NCBI GenBank assembly: GCA_964036045.1
Contig: OZ038380.1
Location: 118,678,699 to 118,742,698 of the forward strand
Source: Eutreptiella sp. 'Long Island Sound 2002'
Taxonomy: Eukaryota > Euglenozoa > Euglenophyceae > Eutreptiales > Eutreptiaceae
Length of the DNA: 64,000 nt
Direction: 5' to 3'
In this document: in pieces, positions 55,201-64,000 of the stretch
Layout of the letters: each line of letters starts with the position of its first letter
How positions within the stretch are numbered: the stretch's first letter is position 1
Notes under the pieces: model-generated
The model's database searches: none
The model's input: only the letters and a program-made list of their open reading frames with translations
What the model was told of the DNA's origin: nothing
Program-made: the position numbers and the translations under genes

Positions 55201-57276
55201 CTCACTGTCGGAGGGTTCGATCCATCCCCGCTCAATGAACTCGGCCAACAGCTTCTTCATGGCCTCGGCCCGATCGCCCTGAAGTTGGTACTCCCGATGA
55301 CGATAGATCTTCGGGTTCGGCTTCAGCTTGATCTTCGCTGTACCAAACCTCCCACGATCTGGAGGGTTCTTGTTGGCGACGCCACTGAATAGCCGCGGAT
55401 AGGCTTTGATCAGCCTCTCCTTCAGCTCGGCGACCTTCGAGTTCTCCTGGGCCTCTTCAGCCGCTTGCTTCGGTATGGATACAACCGACCGCACTGCGGT
55501 ATAGGCCTCTTCTCGGTCCGAGTCCGACTTCTCCTCGTCTGATATGCCGTCTTCATCGTCGTGGGGTGCACTTCCCACCGATAATCTTCGGAAATTTGCG
55601 GCCTCGGGCTGGTGACTGTCGCTATCGACACCCATTCTTGGAAAATCCCATGTGGGTGGGTCCGACCCAACCGGACCATCGTATTGGTCCGCGATGTGAT
55701 CCATGACCCTCGCCACGAACTCATCCTTCTCGTACTTGCCGGTGACCAACATCGTGTCATCCCACCAATGCGGAGATGTGACCATGGCCCGCCTCTTCTT
55801 GGCTGCCACACGGTCGTGCATCCCCATTCGCATGTAGTTGACGACGTCGTCGATCTCGGAGTGGGACAGGATGTCAATGCCATCCACTGGCTGATCCGTC
55901 CCCTCCTTGGGCTCAAACATGACCTTCATGGGCACCGTCTCCACCCTACGGATGAGTGCTTCAACACCCGTGGGTTGGGCCTGCGCCCCATCAACCAGGA
56001 AAGCCTTGGTACCCCACGCTTGACCCGGGGAGGGCATTGATACACCCTCGGCGTCGATGAACAACTCCTCCCCTGGCTCGAATGACATCTCATTCAGGGT
56101 GATGGAGTCCAGCGTCGACTTGAGACCCTCCAGCGGACATGGGGTGTATCCTATGCCGGTTATGACCAGGATCCCCTTCGCCCTATCCGCCATGATCTTC
56201 TCCACCGTACGTCTGGTATTGTCCAGGGAGCCATGCCAATACATGGGCCCCCACTCCTTCATACCCCAATGCCTGTGCCAGGCTGAGTCTCCTCGATGCC
56301 AACGCCTCCTACACTTCCGCAAAAGTGGGGCATCCCGGGAAGCGAAGACGTCCGTCTCGGGCACTTCAGCTCCCAGCGTCTGAATCATCCTGGCATACAC
56401 TTGCGGCGCCATTCCATACTCCGTGAGCTGAACTCCACGGTCTCCTCTGGACTTGGCACCCACAGCTTGCACCGCTCGGACAATCCGATCCTCTTCCTCA
56501 GCATTCCATTGGGATGACCCGCACGCATAATCCGTGGACAGCCATGTGAGGCACTCGTCATCCTCCCGGACCAGCGTTGCGCGATGGGGAAGGGCTCCAA
56601 TGGCGTTTGCCACCATGAAGTCATACCCCATGATCATATCCCAATCTGTAATGTCGGCCACATAGAAGTTCCCGGATAGAGTGCTTCTCTTCGCCTGATC
56701 AGGGCGGTTCAAGCGCTCATGCTCCCAGAATTCCATACTGATGGTGGCCTCATGCGTGCCGCCACCCATGATCTCTCCGTTGGCGACCTTCAGGCGGACC
56801 GGTCTCCGGCTGGGCTGCAGGAATTCCTCCTTGAACAACCCTCTCCGGACCAGGCTCACCTGGGCACCCGTATCCACCAACACATCCACCACCTTCTCCT
56901 CTCGTCCGCACCGTACTCGCACTTTCAAGTGCAACTGCCGCTCGTCGCCATGAGGTGTATGGACGACTCTCACGGCATGCAACTCTAGCACGTCCGGGTG
57001 CATCAGGACTTCAAGGGTATGGTCACGGATGGTGTAGATCTTGGGTTGGTCCTGCCCGTCCACAGGGCTCTCCGTGGTCGCTCCTTCCTTGTTGCCATGT
57101 CCCGTACCGACATGTACCTCCCTTGGCAGGGCGCTCCAGGGGTTGGGAGTGGCGAAACTCAGTGGTTTTGGCTCTTCCGGAGCCTTCTTCGGCACCCGAT
57201 GTGCCTTCGCTTTCTCTGGGATTCCACTGATTTTCGGAGGAGAGACCTCCGAGGTCCCACTCCCGTGGGGGCTCCT
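52210..57276 (-). CDS. pol: C2 Pol: PR, Dam-like, RT, RNase H, integrase, chromodomain
   Basis: The longest intact frame in the window, in the same frame as gag and open from the codon after UAG 57277-57279. Residues are counted from the GTG codon at 57195. Protease VLVDTGAQ at 105-112. Dam-like segment at about 282-370, starting DVFASRDAPLL; its NPPY-like site is lost (MYWHGSLD). RT with RLVVDYRGLN and FVDD at 782-785. RNase H with LRTDASDYAVGA and TDHQSLQ. Integrase zinc motif (H..H, CSDCAVC), then Asp1281, Asp1356 and Glu1392 (D-35-E), followed by a Lys-rich insertion in the core (GKKSKKKDKKDKHG) and the barrel. Chromodomain YKVRWKGF at about 1600 and DYLKKNN, ending TAA at 52210. All key residues are present. 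No independent ATG start is evident, so expression probably depends on getting past UAG. Confidence 0.95.
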   Translation of the reverse strand, partial: RSPHGSGTSEVSPPKISGIPEKAKAHRVPKKAPEEPKPLSFATPNPWSALPREVHVGTGHGNKEGATTESPVDGQDQPKIYTIRDHTLEVLMHPDVLELHAVRVVHTPHGDERQLHLKVRVRCGREEKVVDVLVDTGAQVSLVRRGLFKEEFLQPSRRPVRLKVANGEIMGGGTHEATISMEFWEHERLNRPDQAKRSTLSGNFYVADITDWDMIMGYDFMVANAIGALPHRATLVREDDECLTWLSTDYACGSSQWNAEEEDRIVRAVQAVGAKSRGDRGVQLTEYGMAPQVYARMIQTLGAEVPETDVFASRDAPLLRKCRRRWHRGDSAWHRHWGMKEWGPMYWHGSLDNTRRTVEKIMADRAKGILVITGIGYTPCPLEGLKSTLDSITLNEMSFEPGEELFIDAEGVSMPSPGQAWGTKAFLVDGAQAQPTGVEALIRRVETVPMKVMFEPKEGTDQPVDGIDILSHSEIDDVVNYMRMGMHDRVAAKKRRAMVTSPHWWDDTMLVTGKYEKDEFVARVMDHIADQYDGPVGSDPPTWDFPRMGVDSDSHQPEAANFRRLSVGSAPHDDEDGISDEEKSDSDREEAYTAVRSVVSIPKQAAEEAQENSKVAELKERLIKAYPRLFSGVANKNPPDRGRFGTAKIKLKPNPKIYRHREYQLQGDRAEAMKKLLAEFIERGWIEPSDSEWASPAFIVPKKEKGEWRLVVDYRGLNEQTEHDSYSLPLIDSILQKQQKKRIFTVLDLKHGYHQMPLHPDSRPCTAMSTPLGPMQWKVVPMGAKNGNAAFQRMMEDLLGPVRDCADPFVDDIIIGSGTENMTEDELIDAHEKDLRRVLSELDKHNMVCKPTKASLFVKEVEFAGHVVGHGQRRPMPGKLASLHHWEKPETISELRSFMGFCNYYSGYVRMYAELSGPLHKMLQVGKFDGRKGSKKKLAWTPEAEDAFSRLKERLLGQLGLFLVHPDKGFVLRTDASDYAVGAVLEQIRDDGSHVPVAFWSRILAEGQRRTWTAREKETYAIVCALRKWSGHIGLQPVVVCTDHQSLQSWHKEHVDTPSGPAARRARWHETFAKFDLSVVYVPGKDNTVADCLSRWAYPAGKAWMDISRHGDAEETEEAKRIIQMEKTMEQEGVKCFVVMANRTDLAKFRGARVQAIREETLEQSMVALVELVRSVLTEDWSDDYAASEHWSKYWNAVSAPSDDEWPEGLTEDGDKLFLKDKLLVPENRVEELIDHWHNAQLMHPGGDKMQQDLEWRFKFPPGYYAILDRYCSDCAVCRATKSPNHSTAGNPVYTAIPEAPMRSVAMDVFAMPEVTVDGETYDCVILAVDRHSGYIVAVPGKKSKKKDKKDKHGVGLQAKTVANAMIRHWLTIFDVPAVICSDRGSQFVGTWFKTMCKHMGIRHAKTVAYHSRSNGRAEVAGRQMFEKFPQLHIDEPGRNWYNSLWRVLQAYHDLPGPTGLSPHRIMFLRDRVSRTLPWLNHGKVARDANAMMAEADDTAAKVCKALQDEHDKRAKYFKQGKVQKYALQDTVWVERHHKDVLSRHRQASWYVPGVIVRKVGQDVYAVRVGDNKILDRDHTQLRPRAPDPSGRPVTFEFTAGDVDSDDEGEDDDFTAEKTLADKPDPGTPGGRLYKVRWKGFAASRDSWEPPSSFVPRYTTVWMDYLKKNNISLDVKDVLVHLVAAVAP

Positions 57277-60200
57277 CTAGACTTGGCTTCCCGCAGCCTC
57301 TTCCGGCTGCGATCCGCCAGGACTTTGTCCACCACGTTGCTGGGCTTTGAGTTCCTCCAACGTCCTCAACATGTCCTCAGCAACCTCCTCGATCGACCTC
57401 ACTCGTCGGTCGTGGCCAGGTCCACCACCATAGCCTCTTCCTCCGCCTTTTCCTTGGCCCTTGCCTTGGCCTTTTCCCCCGTCTCCGCCCTTCGCCTTCC
57501 AATCGGAAATCCGCTGCTCCTTGGGCTTCTTCTCGGGGTGGGCGGCGAAGTAGGCCTTCTTGTCCGCCTCCTATACCTTGCACTGACGGTGGTCATGTGC
57601 ATGGTTGTTTCCCTTGCCATAACAGACCCAGCACCCGTCGTGCTGAGACCTGTACTCTCGGAACGAGAGCGGTGGGTTCCCGATCCTCCTTGGTCCTTCT
57701 CTGTTCTTCCTGGGTCCCACCTGGCTCCATCTGGACCGATCCTGCCCATGGTTCCTCACGTTGTGCGCCACAAACGCGAAGGAATGGGCCTCCTCGTGAT
57801 CCTCCTGGGACCAGTGATCTTGGCCACTTCCACTACCATCCTCTGCAGAGTTGGCCGTGTCCTCCTGGATCTCCCGATGATGGCGGTCTTCTCGGTGTCC
57901 TCGTTGTCCATGACCCTGCCGATCCTGCACGTGGGCCTCGTTGTTCGCATTGAGATTCAACTCCACCGTGATGTACTTCACGATCTCGTCCAGGCTCATG
58001 CGGGCGAAGATCACCTGCATCCTCAGCGGCTCCCCGCGCCTCCACTCCACGTTTTTGAGGCGCAGCAACCTTTGCCCCATGGAGTCTCCAAACACCTCCA
58101 CGTACACGGCGTTCTTCAGTCCCAACATCCGGTTGGGTTCGCCCAGGTTCCTCCTGAAGAACTCCATGATACCCGCATGGGTATCCTCCGCCGCCATAAT
58201 CCTCACCGCCACGCGCTTCTTCGCCCTCTTCTTCTCCTCGTCCTCCACTCTCCTCTTCCAGTTGCCGGGGAGGACGTCCTTCAGCAAGTGGCGGATCTCA
58301 CTGGCCTCGTTCAAGTCTTGAGGCATCTGCGGTACTTCCGCAGATACCGGTTCCACTCCCGGACCCGCAACTCACCGCGGTCCAGCGGCAGTGGAATGGA
58401 CCACAGGTCCTCCAGCTTCTGATTCGGAGCGTCCACCCGCTCCTCATCCTCCAACCACTGGAGGCAGGCCTGCTCCGTCCTGATCAGTCCTTCCCGGATC
58501 TGATCCCGCAGCTCCTCCTTCAGGTCCTGCGCCAGGCGGTGTGGGAATGTCCGGCATACCCACTTATCCCGCGGCGCTCCCCGCATCTCGCCGACGACCT
58601 CCTCGGCGAAGTCCTCCCAGTCCAAGATGAAGTCATTGAGGTTGGAGGGGTTGCCATCGTAGTAGGGGATTTTGATTCCCCTGAGGTCGTCAATCCTGAT
58701 GGCGTCTCCGACGTCTCCAGCCACCACTCCGCCGAGACGGATACCACCTGTGGCCGGGGGGTGTGAGTACCCTCCCCGTACATCCCTCTCCTCCATGGAG
58801 TGCGGTCCAGTTGGGCCTGAACCCATGGGGTTTGGAATGCGGGAAGGATTTGCTCCATCGGCCGTCCATATCCCCGTATTGGGGTCCTTCGCCCACAGGT
58901 TTCCGCCTGGATGACCTCGACCATGTCCGTCGGCGCTTCCCATGGTTCGCCCCTGCATGGTGTGGTTCTTGATCTTCTCTTCCGCATACACTACCATATT
59001 CGTCGTGATCGGTACATCCTGGGCGGCATGGGACATCTGTACCGTCAGGCTCCTCGGGTCCGTGGTTACGTGCCCTTCCCGCATGGACCCAGCCGGTGCC
59101 GTGTGTTCCCCGAGCATTGTGGATTCGCTGATCATGGGAACAAACGGCAGCGCACCCGGGTCAACACGCGGAGGCGCGTATGGTGCCTCTGCAGGGCCGC
59201 CCATGGGTTTCTCCATGGCGCTCCTGAGGGTCTTAACCCGCTCCACCAGCTCTACCGCGGCCGGCTTTGCCGGGAGCTCCGGACCCGAGGCGAGGGGCTG
59301 TCGCTCCTCTAGCCTTTTCAGGCGTCCCGACATGTCCTCCACTAAGTGGAGGAGGCTGTCCACCACTTGCTGCTGCTTCTGCAGGGCCAGCTCCAGATTC
59401 TCCCGGTACCGGGCCTGATCCGCTCGCAGCTCCTCCATGTGGTTCTCCGCGGCCAACTGGTCGTCCAGGATCCCCGCGACGTCCTCCTCTAGACCGTCCT
59501 TGGCGTTGTCCAGGCGGTCAAGTCGATGCACGATGGCGTCCATCCCCATCTTCGGGTACTTGCCCATGAGAAAGGACACGTGCTCGCAGTGGCACGCAGC
59601 GTGCTTTCCGCCGGATTCAGCGCATCCCGCGGTTCCCGGCACCTCAGACTCATCGCCCATGGGCGTATTGCCTATGGCGTCTGTCTCTGGTCCCGTGTGC
59701 CGGGGCACAGGTGCCGTCCGGGCCCTGGCTGGCCTCTCCAAGCCCTCGGCGTCGTGCTGCAGGGCGGGCTCGGGGGCCGTATGCGCCCTGGCGATCGGCG
59801 CGGGCGTCTCGGACTCCGAAGGTGGCTCGTAGGCTGTCCGATAGCCCTCGGAGTGCCCCTCGGATTCCCACAGCCTGACCGGGCTGGGGTCCGTGTCGAT
59901 AGCCCCGGCGTCCCTTGCCGCAGACTTGGGTGACCCGCGCTTCCGGTAGCGCCGGGCCCGTCCTCCACTGCTGCCTGAATGGCAAGCCTCATCAGAGTCC
60001 TCCGCGGCGGAGCGGAGGTTGCATGCCTTTCGGCAGCGACGCTCGCACATGGAGACCAGGTCCTCCATGTCACGTCGTCCTCTTCCCGAATGTCGTACTT
60101 CTCTTCGGGCTTCAACTTCCGGAGTTCGCCATGCTCTGGAATGTCTCGGTTCTTCTATGGCTCCAATCTCCGGCGTGGTCTCCACCGAGTCCACAATACG

Positions 60201-60374
60201 CACCCGGGGCGTACTTGGGCAGGGCTCATAAGGGCCCAAGTCCCCGGGTCGGCGGTAGGTAGGGGCAGCAGGTAAGCCTCTGCTACCATAAAGAAGGTCC
60301 CTACCAGGACCGGCCCCCGCTGTGCCCCTTCCGCCTGTAACCTCTGCTGATTTACTCCGGATCAACGATTGCAT
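57277..60374 (-). pseudogene. gag: C2 Gag, starts in the LTR; 10-base deletion and one UAG
   Basis: ATG at 60374 is inside LTR 3. The frame crosses the primer site (Tyr-Gly-Ser-Arg-Gly at 29-33). Order: charged N-terminal region with Cys pairs (CERRCRKAC); CHCEH cluster near 261; predicted coiled coil to about 358; capsid-like region from about 565 (IPYYDGNPSNLNDF); a zinc knuckle at 57580-57633 with C-X2-C-X8-H-X4-C spacing, wider than the usual X4; and a basic tail. Relative to C1, ten bases are missing near 58311-58321, shifting the frame. TAG at 57571-57573 follows the knuckle where C1 has a Tyr codon. The final UAG 57277-57279 is shared with C1. Confidence 0.9.
60277..60288 (-). other. 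Primer-binding site, C2 (initiator tRNA-Met)
   Basis: Minus strand TGGTAGCAGAGG directly after the LTR end CTTCTTTA. Identical sites are at 49445-49456 (C1) and 38607-38618 (C0). Confidence 0.88.
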
Positions 60375-62644
60375 TCCTCAATTTCCAGGGTCCAAATCCA
60401 AAAATATAGAAAATAAAATCCTCCTTCAACCCTGAATAGCAACCAGATCCCACAAATACAGGAATAGCCCAATTCACAATCCAAATCAGGCTGCGGGCTT
60501 TCGTTCAGCACATCGATTGTCTCACTATGGCGGGCATGTACAAGAATTGCACCAAGGAAGAAAGCCCTGAAATTGGCATATGAACACAAATAAAGCAAAG
60601 TTGGGGACAGGTGGAAACTTATACAAGCACAGCCATAGACCCCTCATTCCCTGGACTCAAGACCTTCCCTTGACTCACCAACAGGATGCCCTGAACCCAG
60701 TCCAATGAGATGGTTAAATGCCACATGTCAAAAGTCATTACATAAACCCCAAAAATGTGTTCACCCCCAAGCCTCATAATCCTAGCCCAATAGGGGAGGT
60801 GGCGTGTCATGGCCTAGAGTGGCACTCAGGACCATGCCCTACCCTGTCATAACCTTGGTTGGACTTGGAGTTGAATGGGCTTAGAGAAATGACCTATGAG
60901 TTTGAACTCATAACATGTCAAAAAACTGCCAATTCACACCATACTGGCCATATATCAAATATATGCTCAAAATTGAAGTTACTACTTATCCGAAGGCTCA
61001 AAGCATGCATGGAATCGAAGTCTAGTATTCATGGAGTATAGAGACCAAAGACCAATGCCCATCTACATCCCCACTTTACCCTCGAAACCCCTTCGGATAT
61101 GGGCGCCACGCACTGCACAAGTCAGCCCATGATCTTGAGACCAAATCTTGTAATCCCTCGTGCGCCAAGCCAAATGGAGTACTCGATCCGGCATATGGTG
61201 GTGTTCAACTCCAAAGCAGAGGCCAACATATGAACAACATACCATGGTTCGACTCTCCATAGGCTTCTTGCTGTTTGCTGACCAGGTAAGTACACAAAAT
61301 GCAAAAATGAGCATAAATTGAGGTCAAAAACATGAAAATATGTCCAAATTCAAAGTTGTCATCATAGTATATCTCTATGCTCACCCATGATATCCGCTCA
61401 TGGTTCAATACGCAAATGATTGGAACCATTTACGAACAATTCCCCCACTTGGATCCCCAATCGGGCGCATGGAGATACCTTCGCCACTAATATCTACATG
61501 CCCCATGAAAATGGGAGTGCACCCATGGATCTCTTTGTCAAACAAACCATGAGCAATACATACGCGGTAGACTTGGTCTAGCGCTTTGAATTCCACAATT
61601 GGGACATGGGCAAAGCCCTTGTCACGTATGGCTCCCCATCTCTTCGGCCACACGAAGATATATAACATGGGCGTGAGCATATCAAACATATACCATGCAT
61701 ACAACACATACCCTCAAAATATGGCTCCCACCATGATATGCCATGTCCCTCCATTGACATAACTTCACGTTAAAAATACGTAGGAACCCAAGGAAAGTTG
61801 CTATGCAACCCCAACACTCATGCGGTACACTCGAAAGTCACAATAAAATGTTCGGTTGCACGGTCCAAGAGTTATATATCACTTTATACCCTCTTGACCA
61901 TTATCCCTTGCTATATCGGGCATGTGTACACACCAAAGGCATTTGATACTTCGTAAATTAAGTTGAGACCAAGGCGTTTGCAACCCAATCTTCCTTATTC
62001 TCTCTCCTCACACTCGCGCGTAGATATGGTCCTTCAAAGTTGTCCCACGATTCACTTTTGTTTGTCTTATATCTCCAAGTCAAATGGGTGGCAAGTATAA
62101 GGGAAACCTGATTCGGGCATAGGGAAAGGAGTATGACCACTTGAAGAAGTCCAAATCAAGTGCGGCGATGTCGAAGTCGAAAATCCGATTTCGACATCGC
62201 GAAAAATTCAGATTAAAATTTCGAGTGCTTATTTAGAAAATTGCGGAAGCAACGAACCCTTTGCTGATGAAATCTGACCCTTCAACGGAGTATCCGCCAA
62301 AATATCTGGAAATGACAGTTAACCAATCGGTTAACGCAAAATCGCGAGCCAACTGACAGTCGCCGATACATTGACCATCAGAAGGAAAGGCTGAAAAATT
62401 ACGGAAACATTATGATAGTAAAACCCTGCTGATTCCTGATATTCCGATATATAAATCTCCGCTGGCGGTGCCTCAGTACTGAATATGGCCGCTCATAGCC
62501 GGAATGGCCAAACCTATCACACTATCACATCGGGTTAGATCAGGTGGACGGGAGAGTATGATATCAGCCAATGGCGGCTTGCCGGCACATAGATACACAC
62601 CCCAAGTGACCCCAAGATGGCCGAGGGGGTCCGAACCGGCTTCA
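60289..62644 (-). repeat. Family C LTR 3 (2356 bp)
   Basis: 5' LTR of C2. It ends CGGCTTCA at 62644 and joins directly, without a polypurine tract, to the middle of another C LTR. It is close to LTR 2 across its right half (for example TTGCTGATGAAATCTGAC and CCCTGCTGATTCC shared by both, where LTRs 1 and 4 differ). Confidence 0.9.
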
Positions 62645-63852
62645 CTATTCCCCCACTTGGATCCCCAATCGGGCGCATGGAGATACCTTCGCCACCCATA
62701 TCTACATGCCCCATGAAAATGGGATTGCACTCATGAATCTCTTTGCCAAACATACCATGAGCAATACATATGCGGTAGACTTAGTCTAGCGCTCTGAATC
62801 TCACAATTGGGACATGGGCAAAGCTCTTGTCACGTGTGGCTCCCCATCTCTTCGGCCACACGAAGATATATAACACGGGCGTGAGCATATCGAAGCACAT
62901 ACCATGCATATAACACATACCCTCAAAAGTGGCTCCCACCATGATATGCCATGTCCCTCCATTGGCATAACTTCACGTTAAAAATACGTAGGAACCCAAA
63001 GAAAGTTGCTATGCAACCCCAACACTCATGCGGTACACTCGAAAGTCGCATTGAAATATTCGGTTGCACGGTCCAAGAGTTCTATATCACTTTATACCCT
63101 CTTGACCATTATCCCTTGCTATACCGGGCATGTGTACACACCAAACGCGTTTGATACTTCCTAAATTAAGTTGAGACTAAGGCGCTTGCAACCCAACCTT
63201 CCTTATTCTCTTTCCTCACACTCGCGCGGAGATATGGCCCTTCAAAGTGGTCCCACGATTCACTTTTGTTTCCCGTATATCTCCAAGTCAAATGGGTGGC
63301 AAGTATAAGGGAAACCTGATTCGGGCATAGGGAAAGGAGTATGACCACTCGAAGAAGACCAAAACAAGTGCGGCGATGTCGAAGTCGAAAATCCGATTTC
63401 GACATGGCGAAAAATTCAGATTAAAATTTCGAGTGCTTATTTAGAAAATTGCGGAAGCAACGAACCCTTTACTGATGAAATCTGACCCTTCATCGGGGTT
63501 TCCGCCAAAATATCTGGAAATAACAGTTAACCAATCGGTTAGCGCAAAATCGCGAGCCAACTGACAGTTGCCGATACATTGACCATCAGTACGAAAGGCT
63601 GAAAAATTACGGAAACATTATGATAATAAAACCCTGTTGATTCCTGATATTCTGATATATAGATCTCCGCTGGCGGCGCCTCGGTACTGAGTATGGCCGC
63701 TCGTAGCCGGAATGGCCAAACCTATCACACTATCACATCGGGTTAGTTCAGGTGGATGGGAGAGTATGATATCAGCCAATGGCGGCTTGCCGGCACATAG
63801 ATACACACCCCAAGTGACCCCAAGATGGCCACGGGGGTCCGAACCGGCTTCA
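62645..63852 (-). repeat. Family C LTR 4, right half only (1208 bp)
   Basis: Corresponds base for base in length to 39772-40979 of LTR 1 and resembles LTR 1 more than LTR 3. It ends CGGCTTCA, followed by the target duplication GCTC. The left half of this LTR and the whole internal region that should separate it from LTR 3 are deleted. Confidence 0.92.
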
Positions 63853-64000
63853 GCTCGAGCCAGCCTCTCTCGATGAAGTCACGGAGGATCTTCTCCATGG
63901 CCTCCTTCCTCTCGCCCCTCAGGGCAAACTCCCGGTGCCGATACACACGGGGGTCCTGCTTCAGTCGTATCCTGGCCTCGCCATACGGTCCACGCACCGG
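63853..64000 (-). pseudogene. pol: Family D pol fragment upstream of the RT (runs off the window)
   Basis: Encodes the segment just before the RT fingers: a motif like PRVYRHREFALRGER, then KILRDFIERGWLE, as in C pol (KIYRHREYQLQGDR, EFIERGWIEP). It stops at the C array and resumes at 38030. The rest of D pol, its gag and its right LTR lie beyond position 64000. Confidence 0.88.

Larger units (their letters stand above)
38031..63852 (-). mobile_element. Family C tandem array (25.8 kb) inside D pol
   Basis: A minus-strand Ty3/Gypsy array. From left to right: 45-bp tip of an LTR plus gag remnant (C0), LTR 1 (2361 bp), internal C1 (8.5 kb), LTR 2 (2361 bp), internal C2 (8.5 kb), LTR 3 (2356 bp) and a partial LTR 4 (1208 bp). 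The outer flanks are GCTC on both sides (38027-38030 and 63853-63856). Excising the array rejoins D RT in frame at ERGWLEPCHSEW. One insertion therefore grew or rearranged by LTR recombination, with deletions at both ends. Confidence 0.92.

Noticed and set aside
52210-57195. Independent pol start at 57195
   Set aside because: That codon is GTG in a weak context, and the frame is open upstream to the gag UAG at 57277-57279, so readthrough fits better.
1-64000. Confident assignment to a named species
   Set aside because: There are no host genes or organelle sequences. Element features alone cannot identify the organism.

Overview
This window is eukaryotic intergenic DNA built almost entirely of nested Ty3/Gypsy-type LTR retrotransposons. 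I see no host gene, rRNA, complete tRNA or CRISPR array. Integrases with C-terminal chromodomains (chromovirus type), an initiator-Met-tRNA primer site, GC-rich coding sequence and a long minisatellite point to a large, repeat-rich genome of an alga or other protist. The sequence alone does not fix the species.

Four LTR families and one non-LTR composite element can be separated. Boundaries come from LTR ends, primer sites, polypurine tracts and target-site duplications (TSDs). Family D (minus strand, oldest) is the substrate. Its gag remnant is at 1-1616, one long LTR runs from 1617 to 31795 and is split by later insertions, and its pol runs from about 33316 to 38030 and resumes at 63853-64000. 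Family B (plus strand, non-autonomous) is a 19.4-kb array of four LTRs and three internal regions at 5094-24512 (TSD GTCC). It landed in the D LTR. Family A (plus strand) is a 12.9-kb element at 7232-20137 with near-identical 344-bp LTRs (TSD GCCC), inserted in the second B LTR. A solo A LTR sits at the same site in the third B LTR. Family C (minus strand) forms a 25.8-kb array at 38031-63852 (TSD GCTC) inserted in D reverse transcriptase, with two nearly complete internal regions. A truncated C copy lies in the D LTR at 25747-28609. Two copies of a VNTR element (65-bp minisatellite, about 560 bp of unique sequence, TACC-repeat tail) interrupt the D LTR (1685-5053) and D reverse transcriptase (35908-37081).

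Families A, C and D share an unusual plan. The gag frame appears to start inside the 5' LTR and reads through the primer-binding site, which encodes Gly-Ser-Arg-Gly. In A and C, gag and pol lie in one frame separated by a single UAG. In A and C, a domain between protease and reverse transcriptase resembles the Dam-methyltransferase-like module of DIRS elements. The C2 pol frame (52210-57276) is the only long open frame without internal stops. All the gag genes carry breaks, so no fully intact autonomous element is visible, although A is very young by LTR identity.
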